Source: Dipteris shenzhenensis | Lineage: Eukaryota > Polypodiophyta > Polypodiopsida > Gleicheniales | Length of the DNA: 64,000 nt | Strand: one strand, 5' to 3' | NCBI GenBank assembly: GCA_047967505.1 | Contig: CM106540.1 | Shown here: positions 1 to 12,489 of the stretch, piece by piece | Numbering within the stretch: the first letter of the stretch is position 1 | Layout: each line of letters starts with the position of its first letter | The notes under the pieces: generated by a model | Seen by the model: only the letters and a program-made list of their open reading frames with translations | What the model was told of the DNA's origin: nothing | The model's database searches: none | Program-made: the position numbers and the translations under genes

Positions 1-1575
1 CGCTGATAAGAGAGATGAGTGCTAGTCTTGAGCATGGGAGATAAGTTTACCTGTGCGATAGCAAAACTGGTGCATTGGTAGACAGGTGGGGGCACTAGTA
101 GGCAACTAGGTAGGAAGCAAATGATGGAGTATTCATCCAAATACAGGCTACAAATGAGGGGATAGTTTGTTGTACTCATACGAATGACTAAATTTACGAA
201 TAGATTTATTCATACAAATACTAGTTTATTCATACAAATAAAAGTATTCCTACGAATAAAACTAAATAATTTGGATGCTCCCTTTTAAATCGAAAAAAAC
301 ACGTATTTGACTAGGTTTTTTGAATCAATTTTTTTTTGGATGAATTAAAGCAACTTAGTCAACAACATATAGGCTTCCATAGTGAAGATGATTATGCCAC
401 ATCATCAAGTCTATCTATAGCATGTGTTAGGATAAGACACAATGACACATGGTTGATAAGGTGCATCCATGTGTTAGTATCCATGTCATCATTGCCATGT
501 AGGCCAACGACATCATCACATAGCTGCACCTACCATACCTCCCATATTAGCACTATGCTTCATATGCACACCCCTTCACATAGGCACACACATTGCATGT
601 GCACATGACTGCCACATCATCCTTTTGGTCTCGTTTCTTGATCAAAGTTTGGCATGCCATAACTTTTGATTCAAGAGGAGTTTTCAGGTGGTCCAACTAG
701 GAAAAGTGATCGAGTTTTTGAGTCCTACATACGCATCACCTCAAGTCACATCACATACAAGGTTCAATGTTGTACCTTATTGTTTTGAGCTTCTATAGAT
801 CCACTTCCTTTGCATATTGAAGCCTCTTCATTTGATGCAAAGACGAGATTCGAAAAAGAGGGAAAACCTTGTGAGATTAGAACCCCAAAATTTTGGTTAA
901 GAAGCAAGATAATTGACATTTTATATCAATTTTGTTCAATGGATCTTTCTCCTTAACTTATGTTTCTTTTATTTTTGTGACTCGTTGCATGTTTTCTCAT
1001 GATTTATGGAATGTTCACAACCAAATTAAACTGAAGTCATTTGTGTGCATTCAAATAAGCTAAGGGCAACTTGGTTTGCATGCTAATCGCTGTTGTAGAT
1101 CCTTGTGACTGGTTTTCATTTTTATGATGTACTACATAATCAATGTCCTTCCATTGCAAAATGTTGCATGCATGAAATTATCACCTTATGATGTTTTTGT
1201 ATTTTAAGGCTCTAAGCAACCTGATTCACATAGTTGATTAGGGAGCATATTGTATATTGATTTTTAAAATTAAGGTAATTAATAATAACTATTTTAAATA
1301 AGATAATAATTATTAATTAACAATTAATAATAAATTTATTAAATGCAATCTTTGTTTTAAAATTTTCTTCACAAAACAATACCAAATTTGAATGAAAAAA
1401 AAAAAGTGGAACGTAAAGGCCGAGTCTACTTAACATTCGTAAACCAAGACCAACTTTGAATGAACAAGTACACAAAAGTTGAATGAGGAGGCTGAGTTTT
1501 TAAAAAAACTTTGTAAAACAAGACCAAGTTTGAACAAACAAGTACAAAAAATTTGCATGCAAAGGCTTAGTCTAA
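1..1575. other. AT-rich intergenic sequence, no gene seen
   Basis: No reading frame resembles a known protein. Around 180-265 the sequence is built from repeated TTCATACAAATA/ACGAATA-like words. Around 1420-1570 an approximately 75-bp unit (AAGACCAA-TTTGAA-AACAAGTAC) occurs twice in diverged form. The remainder is AT-rich single-copy-looking sequence without splice-site-flanked coding blocks that I can recognise. Confidence 0.6.
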
Positions 1576-1956
1576 TTGATATTCATGAAAGAATATCAAT
1601 TACATTTGGCCTATAAAGGAAGAGCCCATCCAATCATTACAAACATCCAAGAAACCATCAATATCCAAATCATCATGCCCACTTTTGTTCTCAGCCATTC
1701 AAGAAGTCTCTTTTGTTTTCATGATTGTATTCTATGGTATTCTGACCTTACTCCTTTTATTTGGAACTTTTGTTGTGCTCGAATTCCATACTCTTGGATC
1801 CACATGCTCCTAATTGTCCTCATCTCCCCTATATTGCCATCTTTATCCTAGCAATTCGGATATCATGCTGCATCATCACATCTTCTTCTATGGATCATAA
1901 TCCAATACTTCACAAATACCTTATTATAATAATTAATTATTATTATTATTAATCCA

Positions 1957-2232
1957 ATACTACACAAATACCTTCATGATATTATTAGTGAATTCCTTTT
2001 CTCTGTCCACATTTGACAATGCAATGCCTAGCCAAATGGGACTAATATTGTCACTTGGCATGACCAAAATGAAATCATTTTGTTTCACATCCACCTCTAG
2101 TTCTCTGGGATTATTCCATGTAGGGCCACAATAATGGTCCTCTAGGTCTTCCAAACCCATGGTCTCTACATCTTTTATTTCCACTCCATCATCATCCAAG
2201 CTATCTTTCCATTGGCTCTTTAGACAAAAGTC
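1957..2232 (-). pseudogene. unidentified protein fragment, probably repeat-derived
   Basis: A minus-strand frame of about 79 codons reads like real protein rather than noise. It has an acidic stretch, then VDVKQNDFILVMPSD, then IWLGIALSNVD, then IMKVFV. A stop follows, after which the frame could continue as a QYWI-like stretch. The pattern 'I am a region that must bear a load, P-IWLGIAL, then K-QYW' recalls a conserved segment in some plant repeat-encoded proteins, but I cannot name the family. There is no start or splice context. It is probably the remnant of a transposon gene. Confidence 0.3.
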
Positions 2233-2582
2233 ATGACAAAGTCTCTCATGCTATAAAGTGGGCTTCTCCATGCAAGATATCAATTTCTAGTATTGAATGA
2301 TAAGTTCTATCTAATTTGAGTATGAATCACCTCTGTGTTACTAAGATAATATCTCCAATATTCCACTTGCTTCTTAATTCCCAACATTATGACATCTTTA
2401 TCATTCACATATGTGCTTATAGGAACATCATTAAGAATTCCCAATGGTAGCATTGCTTTTTATTGTTGTTATTTTTAAAACTGACCCAAGGTTGATTTGC
2501 AATCTTGGACACACACACGCATATACATTCTAAGACATTGCAAATGAACCTTCAGCTAATTTAAAAACTATGAAGATGTCAT

Positions 2583-2587
<5 letters not shown>

Positions 2588-2660
<73 letters not shown>

Positions 2661-2712
2661 TACACACACATATATGCACATGAAATCAACCTCGGGTCGA
2701 TGTCAAAATTAT

Positions 2713-2761
<49 letters not shown>

Positions 2762-2873
2762 TGTACACACACACACACACACACACACAAATTTGATTTT
2801 AGTAAATGTATCTCACACACACAGGCACTTGTTTCTTTACACGTGAACACACACACACACACACACACACACA
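2588..2873. repeat. (CT)n/(CA)n compound microsatellites
   Basis: Three blocks are visible: (CT)n running into (CA)n at 2588-2660, a second (CT)n-(CA)n block at 2713-2789, and (CA)n at 2846-2873. The spacers contain further ACACAC runs. The same CT-to-CA switch twice suggests duplication of one compound tract. Confidence 0.95.
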
Positions 2874-3107
2874 TACCCACACACATGAATACTTTCCTAA
2901 CTATGAATTATTCTTTTAGATACCCTGTGAAATCTTCCCTTTACACTTTCTTTTTAACCACCCCACAACCAAGCCCACTAATCATCTCATACCTCCTCTA
3001 ATCCCTTCTTAACCCATGCACTCATTCGCTCCTTACTCCACTTGTGATTTAAACTTCATTTGTGGCTAAATTGTTTTTTTAATTATCTAGGAATCCATAT
3101 GGTTGTC

Positions 3108-3430
3108 TATATTCCTATGTAAAGCGATAACAAGCCGGGGAAAACTAGCATTTCCTGTGTACCCAAACGTAACTATGATATTCTAACACCTAGTTTATTT
3201 GGATGGTGGCAGGTAAGTGGACCCCGACCTCGAAACCTGGACTGCTTGAGGATTCAACATCTTTTTTCAATATTATGTTTGTCCAACTCAATATTATTTA
3301 AAATTCTTAGTTTTGACTGAAATTTTTACAAACTCTAGTTGCATTTTTCAACTTAGATGTCTCAAACTTTTTATTCAATTGATGGAATTAATTGTATGGC
3401 TCAATTATTGATAAGACTTTTTAATCTAAA
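3108..3430. repeat. dispersed repeat, copy 1
   Basis: This block shares ordered similarity with 5810-6145: AAAGCGATAACAAGCC near the start, GTTTATTTGGATGGTGGCA in the middle, and ATTGTATGG-TCA--TATTGAT at the end, just before a (CA)-rich or ACACAC word. It has no coding potential. It is probably two copies of one short non-autonomous element or part of a larger duplicated unit. Confidence 0.7.
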
Positions 3431-3500
3431 CACACACACACACGTGCGCATACGCGCGTGCATGCACACGTAATTATGCACATGTGTATATACACATGCA
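3428..3500. repeat. (CA)n with alternating purine-pyrimidine tract
   Basis: A (CA)n run passes into GTGCGCATACGCGCGTGCATGC-like alternating purine-pyrimidine sequence, which is Z-DNA prone. No gene is present. Confidence 0.8.
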
Positions 3501-4332
3501 CATAAATGCACATCATGTGTTGCATTGTTATCTTCGTCATCCGTAACATATACATGGCATGGGTTTCGACAACCTTGACATAGTTAGCCCAAGTAAACAT
3601 ATGTACCATTGTGAACATTGTTATCTCTAGCAATGCAACATAGTATACATATACATCTTTAGAAAATATGTGTGCCCTTGTTAAAAAGAGAATGGTATCA
3701 GCTTGATAGACTATGCCATCATGCGAGCATATGAAAATATAAATTTTGGGTAGAGCTTTTGGTCCATTATAAGAGAGATACATACATCCATGAATGAAGG
3801 GATCTAAAACTTAAGAGTATTCGTACCATTTGTATGCTATACCGGAAAGTTAAAAAATGGAACATAGTTATTGTGATGCCACGCACTTTTAGGCAAGATG
3901 GTTATATAATACAATAAACTGAACTTTGCATAATCAAGGGCTCCATTAAAGGGCCTAAAACCTCGTTGACTACAAGAAAATGACCAAAATACTTGCAATT
4001 TGACGTAACTACAAATGAGAGACCAAATAAATACGAATCAGTGCTAGTTTTTTAGGACCTCAAATCTCGCTTGTGCTAGACTAAGATCACAAAAAAGGAT
4101 GGAGGGGCTAGCCAGCTTGAATAAACCGCAACTACTATAGTTCTGAGTGTACATAGCTATGCTGAGAGAATACGGAATGTTTAGGTGCTTATGGACGTGC
4201 ATAAGCTACTAGCTGAGCTCACAGACTAGCTCCTCAAATGGAAATATACATACCTGATTCACAGTTTGCGAGCAATTCTCAACAATTACTTGCTAGTCAA
4301 GTCCGATTGGAATGTTATACATTGATACATTC

Positions 4333-4402
4333 TACGACAACTAACGCTTGGTCCAAGTAATGCATTCAGCAACTAACGCTTGGTCCAAGTAATGCATTCG
4401 GC
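4333..4402. repeat. tandem repeat, about 33-bp unit x2
   Basis: The unit containing CAACTAACGCTTGGTCCAAG followed by TAATGCATTC occurs twice in tandem. A more diverged relative (AATGCATTTGGCGTACTAGTTCTCGGG) appears near 4487-4515. The surrounding 3500-5800 holds no recognisable gene. Confidence 0.8.
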
Positions 4403-5809
4403 ATACTAATTCTTGGGTTACACTCCTTAAATTTCTTTACTTGTCTTGGGCTACATAAGATCGTATATAAGTTAACTCCATCCAGGAAATGCATTTGGCG
4501 TACTAGTTCTCGGGTTCGCCTCGGTGACTAGCCCCTCAATTCAGTGACATGAACACTTGTAAAGGTGGATCTCCACCACCAAGTTAGACTACTTGTGACA
4601 TTTAAAGGTAACTACTATCCTATAATGCAAGAGTTCTCTCTCTTCTTTTCTTTTACATTACACTACATTAAGAAGTGTTATACTTCTTGATCTTCTACTT
4701 ATCATGGACCACATGGATAAGCTCTCTTACATAATAACTAATGAGTTGTGGACTCGCAACTCTCGAAGATTGAGCCACATGGAGTGATTTGGCCAACGGA
4801 TTATGACAAGAATGCTCAACATATGATTCTCGACTACATAGACCGAAGGCTACCTCTACCCCTACACAATGCATACACGGATTTTTCCACTTAGTTGGAC
4901 GAATAAAGATTAGTGAAGGGTAATTGCTAAAATTGTTCTAAAATCTCATAAAGACCTCGTGATAGATCTCCTTCTCACCTTACTGGTATTAGCGCCATGA
5001 TCATGATAAGCATGCTGTGTGGGATGATTTATAGTTGCATGACTTGGCCCCTCCATTACATAGATAGAAGGGTGAGTTATTGGAATGACTTACTATCTAA
5101 CACTTGGTATCATTGAGGACTTACGAATTACATAAAGATATTTACCAATGTATAATTGATACTATTAACCATGAGTAAAATTTACTTAAACCTTCAAAAA
5201 AAAAGAGGGTATACATATTGCAGATAGTCAACGAGACTAACTTGGGATATCTACCCTGTATAGAAGGCTTGAGACATTTGGGCTTCAAACTAGCTTTATT
5301 GTCCTCATATTTTGAGATATGAGGATTTTCTATGTCTTCTGTAAGGCAAAAAAGTTGACATATTCCCCCACACGTGGGTTGATATTTTTTTAAACCGTCT
5401 TAGGGAGCGTATACAAGCACCCCTACGATCATTTGGAAACATGTAAATCTAGTGAGGAGATGCATCATTTGAAGCCTGAAATCACACAATAGATGGTACT
5501 TGTTCTCACTTGTCATCTTTGTGGATGGATTCAGGTGAGTGGAGCTCTTTCAATGTCATGTGGTATTTATACATGGTTTATATAGTATTTTCACAGTATT
5601 ATACCTTCTTTAAATCCATATTATGTGTCTTCTTTACACACACATACACACTCTTTTACAAAAACTGTTTTGATTAATTTCTTCTTTAGTTTCTTTGCTA
5701 AATGCAACTTTAGTCTATTGGTACATTTCCTTTAAAATTGAGTTGACACATTATTTATTAGTGCTTTCCTTTGAGAAATCATTATACTTTTATATGCTAG
5801 AATGTGGAG

Positions 5810-6145
5810 GGATGTTCTTATTCCTAGGTAAAGCGATAACAAGCCAGGGGAAACATGCATTACCTGTCTACCCAAATTAAGCTAGACAGTTCTAACATAT
5901 AGTTTATTTGGATGGTGGCAAGTAAGTGGACTACCTTGGAGCCTGAACTACAGGACTTATTTACTCATTTTTTTAAACCTTACCTTGGTTATTGTACTAA
6001 TATATTTGAAGTTAAACTAAATTTGAGCTCTTCAAGTATTTATTCTCCATATCTGAATTATATCTAATTAATGTTGTTAAGCTATTCTATGACTGAATCA
6101 ATTGTATGGTTCATTTATTGATGGGAATATTAGATCAAAACACAC
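5810..6145. repeat. dispersed repeat, copy 2
   Basis: This is the second copy of the 3108-3430 block, in the same orientation and order. The two copies are clearly diverged by substitutions and small indels. Nothing recognisable lies between the copies (3500-5800) or from 6145 to 6540. Confidence 0.7.
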
Positions 6146-6569
6146 ATGATCTCCCAACTAGACCTTGGTTGGCTAGTACCATACAATCGGTTTCCAGATT
6201 AGTAATGGCTACTCTTTTCTTTGATTTCTAACTATGGGTATATATCCTTCACGGTCTCCAATTTATCGAAATCTGGCTCAAATCGGTTCCTCCAAAGCTT
6301 GCGGAGGGTCCTCATGTTGGATCTTGTGACTCACAAGAAATGCCTCTCCCTTGAAGATCTATCTCAACCACACCCACACGCATGCACTTCCACATAAAAC
6401 TTCACCAATTCTTCATCGTGCTTATTGAATTGTCAGTGACATGGGATAGCAAGGTATCCAAATTACATATGGTGGCAACATGAGGGAGAGGGTTTGGGTT
6501 TAAGGAAGACTGTCGGGGATTCGTCCGTTCCATTAATCTGGTGGAAAACAACAAGCAAGTACAGGCATG

Positions 6570-7250
6570 TAAAACACATTACAAACCAAGAGAAGGAGAG
6601 GGAAGAGGTAAAGGAGAGGAGAGAACTCTAGAGGGAAAAGAGAGAAAGAGGATGAAAAGAGAGAAAAAGAGAGGAGGGAAAGAGAGGAAAAGAGAGGAGA
6701 GAAGGAGAGGAAAAGAGAGGAAGGAAAGAGAGGAAAGAGAGAAGAAGAGGAAAAGAGAGGAGGGAAAGAGAGGAAAAGAGAGAAGGAGAGGAAAAGAGAG
6801 GTGAGAAAGAGAAAAAAAAAGAGAAAAAGAGAGGAGGTAAAGAGAGGAGAGACGAAAAGAGGAAAAGAGAAATGAGAGAGAGAAAGAGAGAAGAGTAGGA
6901 GAGAAAAAGAAGAAAAGAGAGGAGGGAAATAAGAGAGGAAAGAAAGAGGAAAAGAGGGGGAAAATTTGAGGGAAAGAGAGAAGAGTAGGACAAAACGAGA
7001 GAAAGAAGATTAGGAGGAAAAGAGAGGAGAGAAAGAAGGAAAGAAAGACAGAGATAATAAATTAAGAGATAAAAAGAGAGAGAAAGAGATGAAAAGAGGG
7101 AAAAAGAGAGAAAGATAGGAAAAGGAAAGAAAGAGAGAAAAAGGGAAAAAGAGAGAGAGACAAAAAGAGATGAAAAGATAGAAAAAGAGAGAAAGAGACA
7201 AAAAGAGAGAAGAAAGAGAGAGGAAAGAAATTAAGAGAGGAAAAGATGTA
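6570..7250. repeat. 680-bp polypurine (GAGAAA)n-like tract
   Basis: Almost every base on the plus strand is A or G, built from GAGAGGAAAAGAGAGAAAGA-type words with only scattered pyrimidines. It opens long low-complexity frames on both strands (Lys/Arg/Glu-rich on plus, Ser/Leu/Phe-rich on minus), which are compositional artefacts. The length and strand asymmetry make it a mirror-repeat, triplex-prone tract. Confidence 0.95.
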
Positions 7251-7526
7251 GGCCATTCTATGGGCTATCTATAGGTGCCACTTGTCCCTTTGTATGTGCC
7301 TTTTAGGACTAGTTACAGTCAATTAGGACTGTTGGTACAGTTAGTTCATGTACCACCTAGTTCAATTAGGACACTTAGTCTAGTTAGGGCATGTAACCCT
7401 AGGGTTTTGTCATATTGGCTCCCTGTTGAGCCTCCACTCATAGTTGCAACATTTTCAATATAGCAGCTCGTTTTTGGCTTTCTCCCACTCATTTCTCAGC
7501 TTCCATTGATTGCCATAGCCAACAGC

Positions 7527-7537
7527 GGTATCAGAGC
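7527..7537 (+). promoter_or_regulatory. primer-binding site, initiator Met-tRNA type
   Basis: GGTATCAGAGC matches the complement of the plant initiator Met-tRNA 3' end used by most copia and gypsy elements. It lies 3 bases after AACA at 7521-7524, the expected CA terminus of an LTR. This fixes the 3' boundary of the 5' LTR and the orientation of the element. Confidence 0.8.
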
Positions 7538-8212
7538 AGATCAAGGTTTCATCCCTCAACCATTTCCAGCCACCTTGGTGTTGTTGGAGACCCATTCTCT
7601 TGCATTTTGGCTCATCCTCTTGCTAATCGACCCATTCTCCAAGGCTCTACTACTACCCGAGATGTTTTCAAGCCATTCCATCGCCGAAAAACCTCTCTGT
7701 GGTGCTTCTCTAGCATAGACACCAAGCACCTGTTGAAGTCGGTTTGCAACTTTTGTTTGGACACTTTCAACCACCAATTTTGGAGTTTGGAGCTCGTTGC
7801 TACTGTTGGGCCTTTTCTGAGGCTCTTTTTCCCTCATTTGTTGTTCTAACACCTCGGGCTATGAGCTTCTCACACCTCACTGCTACTACTGTAATCAATT
7901 TGAGATGTTTTCTCACTTGTGGGAGCATTTATTCTTGTTGAAACATCATAGTTCAACTTCTCATAGCCCTCTCATTTGCCATTTTCTATCCCTTTTACTT
8001 ATCCTACAAGGATGATCATTTGTGCTTGCACTTAGAGCTCATTCTTTGCTGCCTTTTTGGGTCTACATCATTTGCAGGTACCCCTTGTGATAGCCACACA
8101 TTTGCAGTGAAGTTTTGAAGCTTGTGCAGAAATTTGGTTTTGGTTTTGGGAGAATTCCCTTCTCTCATTTGCTTTGTCAGATTGGTGTCTTTGCCTTGCA
8201 TTTTTGGCACTA

Positions 8213-9384
8213 TGGATAGCAGCAAAGATGATCTTTTTGGAATGCTTGGGGCTGATGACAAGCTTGATGGCACCAATTACCTCATGTGGTCATACATGAT
8301 GGGACATGTTTTGGTTGCCAAGAATGTATGGCACATTGTTTCAGGTTCCTGAGACCAGACCTACACATAATGCAGCTGCTAGTGCTTCACCTTCTATCTC
8401 TGGTACTACTTTAGGTGATGGGTCTTGCGGTGCTAGTTCTAATGCTTCTTCTAGAGCAACTGCATCTACTACTACTAGTACTTTGTCTCCTACATAGGAG
8501 CAGATTCAGTGGGACTAAGAAAGCATGGGATCAACTTGCATCCTTATATCAGGTGTGGAATGAGGTGAGGGTGGTTGCCTATCTCCACAAGTAGTTGAAG
8601 GACTTGAAGGTTGAAGAGGGTGGTAACATGGATGCCTATCTTACTATTGTGAAGGATTTGAAAGAGCAATTGGCCAATATTGATGAGATTATGCATGATT
8701 CTCAACTTGTTTCTAATACCCTTGATGGGTTGCTTGATTCTTGATTCTTATCAGGGCTTTGCTACTACATTACATTGGTTGAAGGTGGCGATGCCAACCA
8801 TTTCTCTTTTGACCAACTGATTGCTCTTCTCCTACAGGAGGAGAAAAGTTGTGCAAATCACAATGCTTCTATGGCTAGTGATTAAGCCTTTGCTGCCCAG
8901 CATAAAAACAAAGGCAACTAGTAGACCCCCTCATTCACATGCTGATCATTCTCATGGTGCCTCTTCTTCGGGGGATAACGAAAAGAAGAAGAGATGTAAC
9001 TATTGCAAGAAACCTGGGCATGATATTTCTGAATGCATGAAGCAGATTGCATCTGAAAAGGAGAAGTCTAGTCTTGCAGAATTTGGTTCTCCTAGTGCAA
9101 AAGATCGACATGAGTCATCTAATTTTGCACAAGACCAGCATTGGGCTTTCTTGGTTACATGTCAGTATAATCCTGATGTTCATGATATTCATGATGCCTA
9201 CATGGTAGTTGCAAATGTTCATGATGCTTGGTTCTTTGATAGTGGTGCTAGCAAGCACATCACTTACTACAGGAAGTTATTTAGCTCACTAGAGCATATA
9301 TCTAAGGGGGGGAGTGTCACATGTGTCAATAATGCATTGGACAAGTTGCTCTTATTTATGTTTCTGGTGGTCTTGTCACTCTAG
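8213..9384 (+). pseudogene. copia gag-protease, broken
   Basis: The start MDSSKDDLFGML leads to LDGTNYLMWSYMM, the usual copia gag (UBN2/DUF4219-like) N-terminus in which the polyprotein meets its first structured domain. The frame breaks near 8351, and gag-like text continues with stops through about 8800. From 8821 an open frame of 187 codons holds the zinc knuckle CNYCKKPGHDISEC (CX2CX4HX4C, nucleic-acid binding) and then WFFDSGASKHIT, the aspartic-protease active site. The frame is lost after a serine/leucine-rich tail near 9384. Several disabling mutations exclude function. Confidence 0.8.
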
Positions 9385-9878
9385 AGAACGTGATTTATGT
9401 TCCAGGTATTTGCAACTATTTCAACCATAGCTACATGTGGCTATCACGTCTTTTTTTATGGTGTTTGGTGTGCAGTGTATGATGCTACACATGCCTTTAT
9501 CATGCTCTTGACTGGCACATTGACTAGAGGTATTTATAGAATTGATGCTTATGACAGATGTTTGGATGATGCTGCTGTTATCACTATTCCTCCAAGTTGT
9601 AGGTTCCAAGGGTGTTGGTCACCTATGATCACAAGTGTAGCATAGGTCCTTGGGTCGTGTTCTAGTGAGAGATGTAGGTCAAAGCGTGGAAAGCAAATCT
9701 CATGCGCGCATGGGTGAGAAAGAGGGCTTGATCATAACGAATGATGGAGGCTCTCACATCCTCGAGATTTCAAGGGTTTAGAAAGGGATTTCAAGGTTCA
9801 AAAAGGAGACAGGATTGAGAGAAGTTAGTGACTTGTGATTCTTGAAGAGGCACACTATTTGGCTCACTTGCAAAGTCA

Positions 9879-10244
9879 TTAAGGTGTAGAGTCAATTATA
9901 ATGGCCAATAGATGGGCAATGTAGCTTTTGCCATTATGTGTAGTGAATGCATAATTGGTTAGCAGCAAGAATATGTGTTGAGCCCAGTCTTGTAGTTTTT
10001 CTCTACAAAGAAGTGTAAGAGATTTTACTAACATATACTTTTTCACTCCTGTATGATTGAAAATGTCAACCAAAAACTTAGCTGCCTCTTTGCATATGGG
10101 ATCCATAATCATATCATGGCGTACCCCCCCGCTTTGTGAATTTGTATTAGGTGGAAATAAATCCTGAATCTCAAAGAATCTTGCATCCAAATATTTCTTT
10201 GGATATTCTTCTTGTGCCTCTAGAAATGAGAAAGCTTCTTGCAT
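9879..10244 (-). CDS. unidentified 121-codon open frame
   Basis: This is a complete minus-strand frame of unknown family. Its composition is protein-like (EAQEEYPKKYLDARFFEIQDL, then ICKEAAKFLVDIF) and not low-complexity. No domain or motif is recognised, there is no promoter or splice context, and it lies between two decayed retrotransposons. It could be a fragment of a repeat-encoded protein or chance. Confidence 0.2.
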   Translation of the reverse strand: MQEAFSFLEAQEEYPKKYLDARFFEIQDLFPPNTNSQSGGVRHDMIMDPICKEAAKFLVDIFNHTGVKKYMLVKSLTLLCREKLQDWAQHIFLLLTNYAFTTHNGKSYIAHLLAIIIDSTP

Positions 10245-10755
10245 AGTGGATCTACAGAGCTAGATTTGTAAGGGCTTTTCTTATGTTATTGTGCCATACT
10301 TAACTTTCTCCAACTCTCTACTATTATATGATATGAATTGCAAATGTATTTTGTCATAGCAGGTCTTGGTAAGAAGGATTTTAGCTTCTCAAAAAGACTT
10401 CCTAGACCCTTTGACTACAAGAAGTTGTATGCATCAGGTGGCATGGCAAATGTTGAGACTCGTGGCCATACAAACTGTATTGTTTCATTTGTTTCTAGCT
10501 CTTTGTCGGTTTGGCCATCAAGGTGTTCTGCACCTACATCCTACATAGTCAAAAATTCAAACCACATGTGAGAATGAAGAGCGATGCTGACACTAGAGAA
10601 AAAGATATTCCCCAAGGTGCTAAAAGGATTGATGGACATAATAAGGCCCCCAGTGATGATGCCACGTGTTAGAACAATTCAAAAGAATCAAAGAGGATAT
10701 TTGTAAAGTATGAGATTACTTCAAGAACTATGCAAGTGGCAGTGCTCCCATAGCA

Positions 10756-11770
10756 ATGCCAAGACCACTACAAGAGTCAGAAGTACAAGAAAGTAATAGC
10801 ATTAATGAGACTTTAGTATCTGAGGGACCGGCCAAAACCAGAACAATCAACCTCGCCCTTGAAGGGGAGGAAGAAAAATTAGTGTTCATTGAAAAACAAC
10901 TCACCCAAGAAGAAGAAACAAAACTGAAGGCACTCCTTGTGAAGTACTAGGACTGCTTAGCATGGTCATACAAAGAGATGAAAGGAATTTCACCAAAAGT
11001 AGGCGTCCACACCATACCTATTAGGAAAGGTGCCCGCCCTTAAGTATATGACCCATATTGAGCAATTTTCAAATATGACACCATGGTGTATGATGAAATG
11101 GAAAAGCTCTTAAGTACAAGCTTCGTCTATGAGATAGAGCACACCCATCATGATTGTGCCTAAACGTAACAAGTTGCAGATATGTGTGAACTTAAAGAAT
11201 GTGAATGTTACCACCATCATGGATTATTATCGCTTGCTCCTAACAAAAATAATAGGTGGCAGGGTTGGAAATATATAGCTTAGTGCAAATAGATCCTAAA
11301 GATCAATCTAAAACTACATTTGCAACAAAATGAAAAATCTTTGCCTATAGAGTCATGTTTTGAGACAAATCATCTCTCAACAAGGAATTGCAAACTAACA
11401 TGGATGAAACCAAATCCATCATGGAATTACCACCACCGTATAATTTAAAAGGAGTGGTCTTTATGAGACATGCCAACTACTACAAAAGATTTATCTTGTG
11501 ATATGCCATGATAGCACGTCCTCTATACAAGTTATTGGTGATTTTTTTTTGAATGAAGTAGTGTGACCGAGCCTTTGAGATTCAAAAATGTCACCTAATC
11601 ACAATACTGATACTCATAGGTCCCAACTGAAATGTTGATTTTCAAGTCCACACTAATGGCTCTAAGTATGCAATTGGGAGTGTACTAGACCAACCTAAGG
11701 ATCACAAGACGAACTACCCTTTGCCAGTTGACACTCAATGATGTTGAAATCAACTATAAAACCCCAAGAG
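10756..11770 (+). pseudogene. Ty3/gypsy pol remnant (RT and start of RNase H)
   Basis: The first frame (10756-10950) has LTQEEETKLKALLVKY, then DCLAWSYKEMKGISP after a stop. This is the linker that precedes gypsy reverse transcriptase. Further on, in shifting frames, are KYDTMVYDEMEKLL, VPKRNKLQICVNLKNVN (RT fingers), YYKRFI (end of RT) and FQVHTNGSKYAIGSVL (RNase H start, with the catalytic D changed to N in this reading). At least five stops or frameshifts occur and the palm with YxDD is missing. It is an old, internally deleted copy. Confidence 0.75.
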
Positions 11771-12489
11771 GGGTCTCTAGCACTTCGTGACCCAATTTGA
11801 GATTTGTGTACCAATTTGAGAATTCACAAATTTGAACAAGTCTTTTCCCTATTCTCAAAACTCACATAGAGAACCTCCCTCCAACCAAAACACACTAGAT
11901 TTTGAAGGAGCATAATTTGAGCTCCATATCCAATATTCCTAAACTATTTAGAACCAAATCAAAGAGCTTGAATAGAGCTACAAAACTAAACCTATAGAGT
12001 AGGAAGAATACCTTGACATGGAGGGATTGCACCTTTACTACTACGACAACTTTTCCTCACCTTTGATACAAAATCAAAAAGTAGGAGTGAGAGAATTGGA
12101 TTGCACACCAAAAGTAGCTATATACTGATATTGAAATGTAAAAAAATGGGAGTGGATAGGTTTGATCCCCTTACTCTACTTAGGCTAGTTGGTCCATCAT
12201 TGCACTCTTAAGGCGCAATCCGCTTGCTTTAACATCCATCCCCAATGGTGGGAGCCAACCATTATAGAGCACAAAGTCACCGACTTGGATACAAACCTCC
12301 CACACCTCTAATATATGTATCAAATCCCATCAGAAATACAAGCTTCCCCTCCAACTTGATGTTCTGCTGCATCAACCAAAAGGAGGGAGAAGAAAAGTGA
12401 CGAATTTTTCATGTAGGGACTGAAGGGGAGAGGCCTTCTTTTATAGGCTCACCCCCCCCCCCCCCCCAAGCTCAGAGTGGAAGGTGGAC
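11771..12489. other. no gene seen; C-homopolymer at 12452-12468
   Basis: This is non-coding sequence between two gypsy remnants. A run of about 17 C residues sits near 12452-12468. No LTR partner was found in the window for this stretch. Confidence 0.5.

Larger units (their letters stand above)
7275..9650 (+). mobile_element. decayed Ty1/copia retrotransposon (LTR end, PBS, gag, protease, pre-integrase)
   Basis: The element reads left to right. A probable 5' LTR ends at about 7524, followed at once by a primer-binding site. Then come a gag N-terminus (8213 onward), a CCHC zinc knuckle (about 8997-9038), an aspartic-protease motif (about 9232-9260), and a GAG-pre-integrase-like segment (GTLTRGIYRID, about 9517-9549). 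Stops and frameshifts interrupt gag and follow the protease. Integrase core, reverse transcriptase, RNase H and a 3' LTR were not found, so the element is truncated at about 9650. It is non-functional. Confidence 0.8.

Noticed and set aside
6541-7256. Long charged or Ser/Leu/Phe-rich open frames on both strands
   Set aside because: They are compositional artefacts of the polypurine tract, with no family-like sequence.
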